This document shows, in pieces, positions 1-7,707 of a DNA stretch of 64,000 nucleotides. Origin of the DNA: Rhizobacter koreensis (GTDB taxonomy: Bacteria > Pseudomonadota > Gammaproteobacteria > Burkholderiales > Burkholderiaceae_C); contig NZ_JABWMJ010000002.1 of NCBI RefSeq assembly GCF_013366375.1, forward strand, positions 124,001 through 188,000. The letters are read 5' to 3'. The notes beneath the pieces were generated by a model. The model did not search any database and had not been told where the DNA came from. It saw nothing but the letters and a program-made list of their open reading frames with translations. Within the stretch, counting starts at the first letter, position 1; each line of letters opens with the position of its first letter. A program made the position numbers and the translations under genes.

Positions 1-656
1 ACGTCGTTCTGAGCAGCCCCGACCGCGAGCGCTTCGGCATCGGCCTCAGGGTGCTCGACGCGCCGCTCTCGACGCTGTCGTGGATCGACGTGCCGGCGCG
101 CGGCCAGGCCGCGCTGCAGCTGCGCTTCGTTCCCGAGCAGCGCGGCCTGCAGCAGCTGCCGGCGCTCACCGCCGAGACGCGCTTCCCGCTCGGCCTCTTC
201 CGGGCCTGGACGGTGTGGCGGCCGGCGTCGCGCCTCCTGGTCTACCCGCGCATCGAGGCCGACGCGCCCAAGCTGCCGGCGGCACGCGCGCTCGCCGGCG
301 GCCCCGGGCACGCGCGCCAGACGCAGGGCGGCGAGATCGAGGGCGTGCGCGCCTACCGGCGCGGCGATCCGCTCAAGCTCGTCGCCTGGAAGAAGGCCGC
401 GCAGGCGCTCGAGACCGGCTCCGAGCTGGTCAGCCGCGACACCAGCGCGTCGGCGCGCCACGAGCTCTGGCTCGACTGGGCCGACTGCGCCGGCCTGGCG
501 CCGGAGGCGCGCCTTTCGCGGCTGACGGCGTGGACGCTCGCGGCGACACGCGCCGGCGCCGACTACGGCCTGCGCCTGCCGGGGCGCGAGATCGCACCCG
601 ACGCCGGCGACGTGCAGCGCCGGCGCTGCCTGGAGGCGCTCGCGCTGTGGGCGTGA
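1..656 (+). CDS. DUF58 domain protein, C-terminal part (5' end outside window)
   Basis: The reading frame is open from the left edge (first full codon at 3), so the start lies outside; 217 residues remain. The segment EGVRAYRRGDPLKLVAWKKA matches the conserved DUF58 signature (Y-x-x-G-D-x-x-x-x-I/V-x-W). DUF58 proteins resemble von Willebrand A domains and are usually encoded between a MoxR AAA ATPase and a TgpA-type transglutaminase; their biochemical role is poorly defined. The TGA stop (654-656) overlaps the GTG start of the transglutaminase gene, so the two are translationally coupled. A moxR gene would be expected just left of the window (inference). Confidence 0.88.
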   Translation, partial: VVLSSPDRERFGIGLRVLDAPLSTLSWIDVPARGQAALQLRFVPEQRGLQQLPALTAETRFPLGLFRAWTVWRPASRLLVYPRIEADAPKLPAARALAGGPGHARQTQGGEIEGVRAYRRGDPLKLVAWKKAAQALETGSELVSRDTSASARHELWLDWADCAGLAPEARLSRLTAWTLAATRAGADYGLRLPGREIAPDAGDVQRRRCLEALALWA

Positions 657-2713
657 CGCGCGCGAGCACGGCCGAGCGGCCGCTCACCCTGCGCCTGCTG
701 CCCGCGTGGCCCGGCTGGCGTCACCTGCCGCGCGAGGCGCGCGACACGCTGTTCCTGCTCGCGGTGATCGCCTGGACCATCACGCCGCACCTCGCGCAGC
801 TGCCGGCATGGTGTGGCGTGCTGACGCTGATCGTGCTGCTCTGGCGCGGCCGTCTGGCGATCGCCAACGAGAGCCTGCCGGGACGCTGGGTGCTGGTCGG
901 CGTGCTCGCGATCGCGATCGGGCTGACGCTGCTCTCGTACCGCACGCTGCTCGGCAAGGAGCCCGGCATCGCGATGGTGGTCGCACTGATGGCGTTGAAG
1001 ACGCTCGAGCTGCGCGCGCGGCGCGACGCCTTCGTCGTGTTCTTCCTCGGCTTCTTCCTCATCCTCACCCACTTCCTCTATTCGCAGACGCTGCTGGTGG
1101 CCGCGGCCATGGTGGTGTCGGTGTGGGGCCTGCTCACCGCGGTGGTGCTCGCGCACATGCCGGTCGGCGTCCCGAGCCTGCGGCGCGCCGGCGCTCTCGC
1201 GGCGCGCACCGCCCTTTTCGGCGCGCCGGTGATGGCGCTGCTCTTCGTGCTGTTCCCCCGCGTCTCGCCGCTGTGGGGCGTGCCGGACGACGGCGTCTCG
1301 AAGAGCGGCCTTTCCAACACCATGCGGATGGGCTCGGTCGCCCAGGTGGCGCTCAGCGAGGCGATCGCGATGCGCGTGAAGTTCGACGGGCCGGTGCCGC
1401 CGCGCGACGCGTTCTACTTCCGCGGCCCGGTGCTGACGCGTTTCGACGGCGTCGAGTGGCGACCGGTTCCGCTGTTCGCGCCGCTCGAGAGCACGCTGCG
1501 GCCGCGCGGCCGACCGATCCGCTACGAGGCGACCGTCGAGCCGCTGCGCCTCGCGACGATCCCCATGCTCGAGGCGACCCGGGTCCCGCCGCGCGTCGAC
1601 GGCTACGGCATCGGCCTGCGCGGCGATCTGCAGGTGCTCGCCGACCGGCCGATCTACGAGCGCATCCGCTTCACCGGCGAGGCCTATCTCGACTACACGC
1701 TCGGCCCGATGCGGCGCCCCGGCGACCTCGGCGAGAGCCTGCACCTGCCGGACGGCTTCAACCCGCGCACGCTGGCGTGGGCGGCAGCGCTCCGGCGTGA
1801 CCCGCGCTACGCCGGCGCCGACGCCGCGACCTGGGCGCGCACGCTGCTGCAGCACATCCGCGGCGCCGGCTTCAGCTACACGCTGGCGCCGTCGACCTAC
1901 GGGCGCGACGCCGTCGACGAGTTCTGGCTCGACCGCCGCGAGGGCTTCTGCGAGCACTTCGCGGCGTCGTTCGTCGTGATCATGCGGGCGCTGGGCGTGC
2001 CGGCGCGCATCGTCACCGGCTACCAGGGCGCCGACCCGGAGCCGGTCGACGGTTACTACATCGTGCGCGAGAGCTCGGCGCACGCGTGGGCCGAGTACTG
2101 GCAGGCCGACATCGGCTGGGTCCGCGCCGACCCGACGGCGGCAGTCGCGCCCGACCGCATCGGCCGCAGCAATCGTCTGGTCGCCGCGCCCGGCTTCGTC
2201 GCCGAGGCGCTCGGCAACGTCAGCCCCGAGCTGATGGCGAGCCTGCGCAACGGCTGGGAAGCGCTCAACAACCGCTGGAACCAGTGGGTGCTGAACTACT
2301 CGCGGGGACAGCAGTTCGACGCGCTCAGGAACCTCGGCTTCAGCTCGCCGAGCTGGCAGGACCTCGCGTTCCTGCTGATCGGCGCGCTCAGCGTGCTCGC
2401 CCTCGCGGGCGCGCTGTGGGCGTGGTTCGACCGACACCGGGTCGACCCCTGGGTGCGCCAGCTCGAGAGGCTGCGCGCCGAGCTGCGCCGGCTCGGAATC
2501 GCCGCCGAGCCGCACGAGCCACCGCGCGCGCTGGCGGCGCGCGCCCGCGCGCGCCTCGGCGCCGACGCCGAGCCGCTCGTGCGCCTGCTGGACGATCTGG
2601 AGCGCCAGCGCTACGGCCGCGGCGCGAGCGAGCGCCCCGACCGCGCGCTGACGCGCGAATTCACCGCGCGCGCCAGAGCGCTTCGGCCGGCGTGGCGAGG
2701 TGCCGCTCGATAA
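653..2713 (+). CDS. TgpA-type membrane transglutaminase (DUF3488 + transglutaminase-like)
   Basis: A 686-residue membrane protein starting at GTG 653, which overlaps the DUF58 stop; GTG 647 is an in-frame alternative. The N-terminal ~200 residues hold several hydrophobic helices (DUF3488). A papain-like transglutaminase domain follows with an intact triad: Cys433 (EGFCEHFA), His477 (SAHAWAEY) and Asp493 (VRADPTA). A further membrane helix lies near residues 568-590 before a basic C-terminal tail (DUF4129-like region). The family representative TgpA is an inner-membrane protein with a periplasmic catalytic domain, essential in Pseudomonas aeruginosa; its substrate is unknown. Context with DUF58 upstream and a lytic transglycosylase downstream fits a cell-envelope role. 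Confidence 0.92.
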   Translation: MTRASTAERPLTLRLLPAWPGWRHLPREARDTLFLLAVIAWTITPHLAQLPAWCGVLTLIVLLWRGRLAIANESLPGRWVLVGVLAIAIGLTLLSYRTLLGKEPGIAMVVALMALKTLELRARRDAFVVFFLGFFLILTHFLYSQTLLVAAAMVVSVWGLLTAVVLAHMPVGVPSLRRAGALAARTALFGAPVMALLFVLFPRVSPLWGVPDDGVSKSGLSNTMRMGSVAQVALSEAIAMRVKFDGPVPPRDAFYFRGPVLTRFDGVEWRPVPLFAPLESTLRPRGRPIRYEATVEPLRLATIPMLEATRVPPRVDGYGIGLRGDLQVLADRPIYERIRFTGEAYLDYTLGPMRRPGDLGESLHLPDGFNPRTLAWAAALRRDPRYAGADAATWARTLLQHIRGAGFSYTLAPSTYGRDAVDEFWLDRREGFCEHFAASFVVIMRALGVPARIVTGYQGADPEPVDGYYIVRESSAHAWAEYWQADIGWVRADPTAAVAPDRIGRSNRLVAAPGFVAEALGNVSPELMASLRNGWEALNNRWNQWVLNYSRGQQFDALRNLGFSSPSWQDLAFLLIGALSVLALAGALWAWFDRHRVDPWVRQLERLRAELRRLGIAAEPHEPPRALAARARARLGADAEPLVRLLDDLERQRYGRGASERPDRALTREFTARARALRPAWRGAAR

Positions 2714-2714
2714 T
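2709..2714 (+). promoter_or_regulatory. possible -10 element for mltB
   Basis: GATAAT overlaps the TAA stop of the transglutaminase gene and lies 78 bases before the mltB ATG. It matches five of six bases of the sigma-70 -10 consensus. No convincing -35 element is visible, so the call rests on the hexamer alone. Confidence 0.3.
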
Positions 2715-2792
2715 CCGGCAGCCGCGCAGCCCCCTGCGCTCCACACCTTCCGTCGGCACGCCGCCGCGCCCGCACAGCCCTCGCCTTCCGTG

Positions 2793-3908
2793 ATGCCGAT
2801 CCGCCTTGCCGCTTCCTTCGTGATCGCGAGCGCCGCGTGTGCGCTCGCCGCACCGCTGCCGGCGAGCGCCGCCGGCGACCACGCCCGGCGCAAGCCGGCC
2901 GCCAAGGCGCGCAGCGTCGTCGTTGCCGACGAGGCGCCCGACGTCGTCACCTACGGCCGGCGCGACGACGTGATGCGCTTCGCCGGCGAAGTCGCCGAGC
3001 GGCGCGGGCTCGATCGCGCGTGGGTCGAAGCGGCGCTCGAGAAGGCGCGCTTCATCCCGACGGTCGCGCGCCTCGTCATGCCGCCCGCTTCCGGTGTCGC
3101 GAAGAACTGGGCCGCCTACCGCAGCCGCTTCGTCGAGCCGATCCGCATCCGCGCGGGTCTCGCGTTCTGGCGCGCCAACGAGAAGTGGCTCGCGATGGCC
3201 GAGTCGCTGTACGGCGTGCCGCCCGAGATCGTCGTCGGCATCGTCGGCGTCGAATCGATCTACGGCCAGCAGACCGGCACCTTCCGCGTGATCGACGCAC
3301 TTGCCACGCTCGCGTTCGACTTCCCGAGCGGCCGCAAGGACCGCAGCGCCTTCTTCCGCGACGAGCTGGAGAACCTGTTCATCCTCGCGCGCAGCGAGGG
3401 CATCGACCCGGCGTCGGTCAGGGGCAGCTACGCCGGCGCCATCGGCATGCCGCAGTTCATGCCCTCGAGCTTCAACAAGTACGCGGTCGACCTCGACGGC
3501 GACGGCCGGGTCGACCTGCGGGACAGCAGCGCCGACGTGATCGGCAGCGTCGCGCACTACCTGGCCGAGTTTGGCTGGCAGCGGGGCCAGCCGACCCGCT
3601 TCGAGGTGCGCGCTCCGGTCGAGACCACCGACCGCGCGGCGCTGCTGGCGCCCGACATCCTGCCGACCTTCACGGCCGCCGAGTTCACCGAGCGCGGCGC
3701 CCAGCTCGACCTCACGGCGATGGCGCACGAGGGCAAGCTCGCCCTCGTGGAACTGCAGAACGGCGCCGCCGCGCCGAGCTACGTCGCCGGCACCACCAAC
3801 TTCTACGCGATCACGCGCTACAACTGGTCGAGCTACTACGCGATGGCGGTGATCGAACTCGGCGAGGCGGTCGCCCGCGAGCGGGCCGCGCTCGCCGCCG
3901 CTCGCTAG
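2793..3908 (+). CDS. mltB: membrane-bound lytic murein transglycosylase B (MltB, SLT_2 family)
   Basis: A 371-residue protein cleaving the MurNAc-GlcNAc bond of peptidoglycan with formation of a 1,6-anhydro product. ATG 2793 is chosen because it is followed directly by a signal peptide (basic MPIR, hydrophobic stretch, PASA-like cleavage site near residue 26). There is no lipobox cysteine, so it is periplasmic or soluble rather than a lipoprotein as in E. coli. The catalytic glutamate is Glu154 in GVESIYG; the block YAGAIGMPQFMPSSF is the family's substrate-groove motif, followed by a DLDGDGRVDL segment. It lies 79 bases after the transglutaminase gene. Confidence 0.93.
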   Translation: MPIRLAASFVIASAACALAAPLPASAAGDHARRKPAAKARSVVVADEAPDVVTYGRRDDVMRFAGEVAERRGLDRAWVEAALEKARFIPTVARLVMPPASGVAKNWAAYRSRFVEPIRIRAGLAFWRANEKWLAMAESLYGVPPEIVVGIVGVESIYGQQTGTFRVIDALATLAFDFPSGRKDRSAFFRDELENLFILARSEGIDPASVRGSYAGAIGMPQFMPSSFNKYAVDLDGDGRVDLRDSSADVIGSVAHYLAEFGWQRGQPTRFEVRAPVETTDRAALLAPDILPTFTAAEFTERGAQLDLTAMAHEGKLALVELQNGAAAPSYVAGTTNFYAITRYNWSSYYAMAVIELGEAVARERAALAAAR

Positions 3909-3945
3909 ACCGCGCGGCTGTTGCGCGCGCGGCGCACCGTGCGGC

Positions 3946-4206
3946 TCAGACGCGCAGGAAGCCGTCGATCCACTCGTTGAGACCGGTGTCGCCGGGCCAG
4001 CCTTCGCGCACCTCGAGGCCGTGCTGGAGCTCCCAGCTGGACATGAACCAGCCCGGGCCCTCCACCGCCGCGCTGGCGGCGCGCTCGCTCGCTTCGGCGT
4101 CGTGGCGCCGGGCGTGGGTCGCACGCGCGCCGGCTGTCTTCGGGGGCATCGCGCGCACCGGCGGTTCGATGGGAACGAGTGCGAGTTCGAGGCTGGCTGC
4201 TTGCAT
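3946..4206 (-). CDS. small hypothetical protein (86 aa)
   Basis: ATG 4206 has a well-placed GGAG 6 nt upstream, which supports a real gene. The N-terminal half is Ala/Arg/Glu-rich and probably disordered; the C-terminal 35 residues carry conserved-looking aromatic and acidic positions (WFMSSWELQHGLEV, then NEWIDGFLRV). No signal peptide, membrane segment or known domain is recognised. It is convergent with mltB, with the stops 37 bases apart, and upstream of the amidoligase module read on the same strand. Function unknown. Confidence 0.55.
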   Translation of the reverse strand: MQAASLELALVPIEPPVRAMPPKTAGARATHARRHDAEASERAASAAVEGPGWFMSSWELQHGLEVREGWPGDTGLNEWIDGFLRV

Positions 4207-4319
4207 GGTCGGCTCCGTCGTGTGGAGCCTTCAGTCTCGATTCGCGGCGTGCTGCGGGCCATCCCGCGGACGACGGCGCGGCCGGTGCCCCGCGCAGTGG
4301 GCGCGCGGCGGGGGGCCGC

Positions 4320-5225
4320 TCAGGCGCCGGCTCGCTCGCTCGCGGGGATCACCGTCACCTCGACCGACATGGCCTGGCGCCGCCCGCCGACGATCACCCC
4401 CCGGAGCGGCACCACGTCCTCGAAGTCGGTGCCCCAGGCGAGGGTGATGTAGCGCTGGTCGGCGAGCGTGTCGTTGGTCGGGTCGAACTCGACCCAGCCG
4501 TGCACCGGCGAGTACGCGGCGACCCAGGCGTGGGTGGCATCGGCGCCCAGCAGGCGCGGGCGTCCCTCCGGAGGCTGGGTGAGGAGGTAACCCGACACGT
4601 AGCGCGCCGGCAGGCCGAGTCCCCGCAGGCACGCGATCATGAGGTGGGCGAAGTCCTGGCACACCCCGCGGCGATGCTCGAGCACCTCGTCCACCTGTGT
4701 GGTGACGGTGGTCGCCTCGGGGTCGAACGTGAACTCGTCGCGGATGCGGTGCATCAGCTCGGTGGTCGCCTCGAGCCAGCCACGGCCCGCCACGAAGCTC
4801 TCGCACGCGTAGTCGCGCGCCGCCGCCGACCACGGCACGAGGCGGGTCGGCTCGACCATGCGCGCGGCGCCGAGGTCGTCGAGGCTCGGGTCGCGGCGCA
4901 CCGTGTCGCGCACCGCCTCCCAGCCGAGCGCCTTGCCGGGCGCGTCGCGCGCGTCCGGGCGAAGGCCCACCTCGACCTCGCACGTCATGCGCACGCGCAG
5001 CAGGCGGTGCGCGCCGTGCAGGCTGAAGTGCGTCGCGACGTTGCCGAAGCTGTCGAGACCGCTGCGGCACGACGAGGGCCCCGGCTCGATCGCGAGCTCG
5101 TGCGCGAGCAGGCGCTGCCATGGCAGGCCGCGCGGCGTGAGGTGCGCGAGCTGCCACGACTGCGCGACCGGGGCCGGGTAGGCGTAGCGCGTCTCGTGCT
5201 CGACGCTGTAGTGCTCGGCAGCCAT
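4320..5225 (-). CDS. transglutaminase-like protein with bacterial transglutaminase N-terminal domain
   Basis: A 301-residue cytoplasmic-looking protein. Residues ~6-90 are the beta-rich bacterial transglutaminase N-terminal region (EHETRYAYPAPVAQSW). The core domain has the papain-like triad: Cys189 (RRGVCQDFAHL), His in DATHAWVAAY and Asp in EFDPTND. It ends with GTDFEDVVPLRG, typical of the transglutaminases that accompany permuted ATP-grasp and alpha-E proteins. Its ATG lies 3 bases after the stop of the ATP-grasp/alpha-E gene, so it is the last gene of the module. In this context a peptidase or transpeptidase acting on a ligase-made peptide is more likely than protein cross-linking (inference). 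Confidence 0.9.
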   Translation of the reverse strand: MAAEHYSVEHETRYAYPAPVAQSWQLAHLTPRGLPWQRLLAHELAIEPGPSSCRSGLDSFGNVATHFSLHGAHRLLRVRMTCEVEVGLRPDARDAPGKALGWEAVRDTVRRDPSLDDLGAARMVEPTRLVPWSAAARDYACESFVAGRGWLEATTELMHRIRDEFTFDPEATTVTTQVDEVLEHRRGVCQDFAHLMIACLRGLGLPARYVSGYLLTQPPEGRPRLLGADATHAWVAAYSPVHGWVEFDPTNDTLADQRYITLAWGTDFEDVVPLRGVIVGGRRQAMSVEVTVIPASERAGA

Positions 5226-5228
5226 CGC

Positions 5229-7685
5229 TCAGGCCACCAGCGACATCACGCTGCGCGGCTCGGCGTGCGCGAAGAACTTCAGCGAGAGGCGGTCGGACAG
5301 CTCGAAGGCGCCGCGCTGCAGCTGGCCGAGCAGGCGGCGCAGCGCCACGCTTTCGGGCCGCAGATCGTCGGCACGCAGCGCGTGCAGCGCCGACTGCGCC
5401 GGCGTCAGCAGATCGCTCGCGAAGCGGCCGTGCGTGACCTCGAGCTTGGCGACGAACTCGGTCAGACCCTTGACCTGGAACGCCAGCGAGCGCGGGTTGG
5501 TCTCGTCGCGCACCAGCATGTCGAGCACCGGCAGCCATTCCGGCGCGACCGGGTAGCGCGAGCGATAGCTCACCGTCGAGTCGGCGAGATCGAGCAGCCA
5601 GTCGAGGCCGTGCGCGGCGCCCTCGTCGATCGCGACCTGCAGCGCGCCGCACAGGGTGGCGACGCGCTCCAGGCGGCGCCCGATCGAGAGGAAGCGCCAG
5701 CCGATGCCCCGCATCATGCCGTCGAGCACGAAGCCCGACGCGGTCATCGTCGCGGTGATCGCTCGGTCGAGGTAGAGCAGCGCCTGGGGCAGCGTCGCCG
5801 GACGCCGGAACACCGGGTGGCGCGTGAGCTGGTTCAGGGTGCGCCAGTGGTCGGTCGACATGCGGTCGCGCAGGGTGAAGGCGACGCGCGCGAGCTGGTC
5901 GAGGTGCGCGTGCATCGCGCCGTCCCTGGCCGTCGCCGCCGCCAGCAAGGCCGGCGCGCCGGCGTCGGGCCCGTCGATGAGACCGAGACGCGCGGCGAGC
6001 AGCGCAGCCGGTGGCGGTCCGCTCGCCGGGTCGACCGTCACGTCGACGCTCTCGGTCAGTGCGGCACGCAGCAGGCGCAGGGTCGCCTCGCAGCGCTCGG
6101 CGTAGCGTCCGAACCAGAACAGGTTTTCGGCGCTGCGCGAGGCCACCGCCGGCCGCGACGCGGCGAGGTCCTCGGGGCTCACGGTCGACGTGAGCAGCGT
6201 GAACGCCGAGTTGACCGGTCCGTCCGAGAGCACCCAGGTGTCCTTCGAACGGCCGCCGCGCTGCATCGCGATGACCCGCGAATGGATGTTGCCCGCCACG
6301 CGCGTGAGCCCGCCGGGCATGACGCGCCAGCCGTTCGGCGTGGCGACCGCGAACACGCGCAGGCCCACCGTGCGGGCGGCGAACGACTCGCGGTCGCCGC
6401 GCTCGAGCACCGGCGCCTGCGAGACGTGGACCCACTCCTGCGCGACGTAGCGATGCGGCCGCTCGGTGACCCGCGCCCGCAGCTCCTCGCGCTGCGCCGA
6501 CGTCAGGTCGGCCGCGAACACCGGCGGCTCGTCGGCCGAGCGTTCGAGCGGCTTGACGATCAGCTTGTCGAGACGCCGCCACGCGTCGGCGAGCGCAGCC
6601 GGTTCGCCGAGCCACCAGGTGGCGACCGACGGCATCAGCAGCTCCTCGCGCAGCAGGCGCCGGCTCAGCTTGGGCAGGTAGCCGAGCAGCGCCCCCGACT
6701 CGAGCACGCCCGAGCCGAGCGCGTTGGCGAGCAGCACGTTGCCGCGCCGCGCGCAGTCGGTGAGGCCCGGCACGCCGAGCGCGGAATCGGAGCGCAGCTC
6801 GAGCGGGTCGCAGTAGTCGTCGTCCTGGCGCCGCACGATCGCGTGGACGCGACGCAGGCCGTCGATGGTCTTGAGCCAGACGCGGTCGTCGCGCACCGTC
6901 AGGTCGGTGCCTTCGACCAGCGTGAAGCCGAGGTAGCGCGCGAGCAGCGTGTGCTCGAAGTAGGTCTCGTTATAGGGGCCTGGCGTCAGCAGCGCGATCA
7001 GCGGCGGGCCGTCGCCGCGCGGGGCGAGGTTGAGCAGGGCGTCGCGGAACGCCTCGAAGAACGACGCCAGATGCTGCACCGGCAGCTGGCGGAACAGCTG
7101 CGGGAACACGCGCGACACGACGAGCCGGTTCTCGAGCGCGTAACCGGCGCCCGACGGTGCCTGGGTGCGGTCGCTCACCACCCACCAATGGCCGTTCGGC
7201 GAGCGCGCGAGGTCGGCCGCGTACTGCAGCAGGTGCAGCCCGCCCGGCGGACGCGTGCCGAGCACCGGGTGCAGGAAGCCGCGGTGACCGAAGATCACCG
7301 GCGGCGGAATCGCGCCCGAGCGCAGCAGCTCCTGCGGTCCGTAGATGTCGGCGAGCACGCGGTTGAGCAGGTCGGCGCGCTGCGCGATCGCCGCCTCGAT
7401 GTGCTCCCACTCGTCGGCGCCGAGGATCAGCGGCAGCGGGTCGACCTCCCACGGCCGCTGGATCCCCTTGGCGTCGTTGTAGACGTTGTAGGTGATGCCC
7501 TGCTCGCGGATCTGGCTTTCCGTGAGCGCGAGCGTGTCGCTGATGCGCGCCCGCCCGGGCGCGTCGAGACCGCGCAGGAACGCCTCCCATTGCGGGCGCG
7601 GCTTGCCCGGGGCCGCCAGCAGCTCGTCGTAACGGCCGGGCAGCGCCGAATAGCCGTCGAGCAGGGACTTCAGCATCGCCGCCAT
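5229..7685 (-). CDS. circularly permuted ATP-grasp / alpha-E fusion protein
   Basis: An 818-residue two-domain protein. Residues ~60-490 match the circularly permuted ATP-grasp family (DUF404/DUF407 type) with GITYNVYNDAKG, ALENRLVVSRVFPQLF, TPGPYNETYFEH, LIVKPLERS and VMPGGLTRVA. Residues ~510-815 are an all-helical alpha-E domain opening with SAENLFWFGRYAERCEATL. ATP-grasp enzymes join carboxylates to amines through acyl-phosphates; the alpha-E domain has no established activity. The stop is 3 bases before the next transglutaminase start, and the start is 22 bases after the DUF2126 protein stop. It appears to be a fused paralogue of the separate ATP-grasp and alpha-E genes upstream. Probably an amide-bond-forming enzyme; substrate unknown. 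Confidence 0.9.
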   Translation of the reverse strand: MAAMLKSLLDGYSALPGRYDELLAAPGKPRPQWEAFLRGLDAPGRARISDTLALTESQIREQGITYNVYNDAKGIQRPWEVDPLPLILGADEWEHIEAAIAQRADLLNRVLADIYGPQELLRSGAIPPPVIFGHRGFLHPVLGTRPPGGLHLLQYAADLARSPNGHWWVVSDRTQAPSGAGYALENRLVVSRVFPQLFRQLPVQHLASFFEAFRDALLNLAPRGDGPPLIALLTPGPYNETYFEHTLLARYLGFTLVEGTDLTVRDDRVWLKTIDGLRRVHAIVRRQDDDYCDPLELRSDSALGVPGLTDCARRGNVLLANALGSGVLESGALLGYLPKLSRRLLREELLMPSVATWWLGEPAALADAWRRLDKLIVKPLERSADEPPVFAADLTSAQREELRARVTERPHRYVAQEWVHVSQAPVLERGDRESFAARTVGLRVFAVATPNGWRVMPGGLTRVAGNIHSRVIAMQRGGRSKDTWVLSDGPVNSAFTLLTSTVSPEDLAASRPAVASRSAENLFWFGRYAERCEATLRLLRAALTESVDVTVDPASGPPPAALLAARLGLIDGPDAGAPALLAAATARDGAMHAHLDQLARVAFTLRDRMSTDHWRTLNQLTRHPVFRRPATLPQALLYLDRAITATMTASGFVLDGMMRGIGWRFLSIGRRLERVATLCGALQVAIDEGAAHGLDWLLDLADSTVSYRSRYPVAPEWLPVLDMLVRDETNPRSLAFQVKGLTEFVAKLEVTHGRFASDLLTPAQSALHALRADDLRPESVALRRLLGQLQRGAFELSDRLSLKFFAHAEPRSVMSLVA

Positions 7686-7707
7686 CGTCGCATCGCCGCG
7701 GGCGCGA

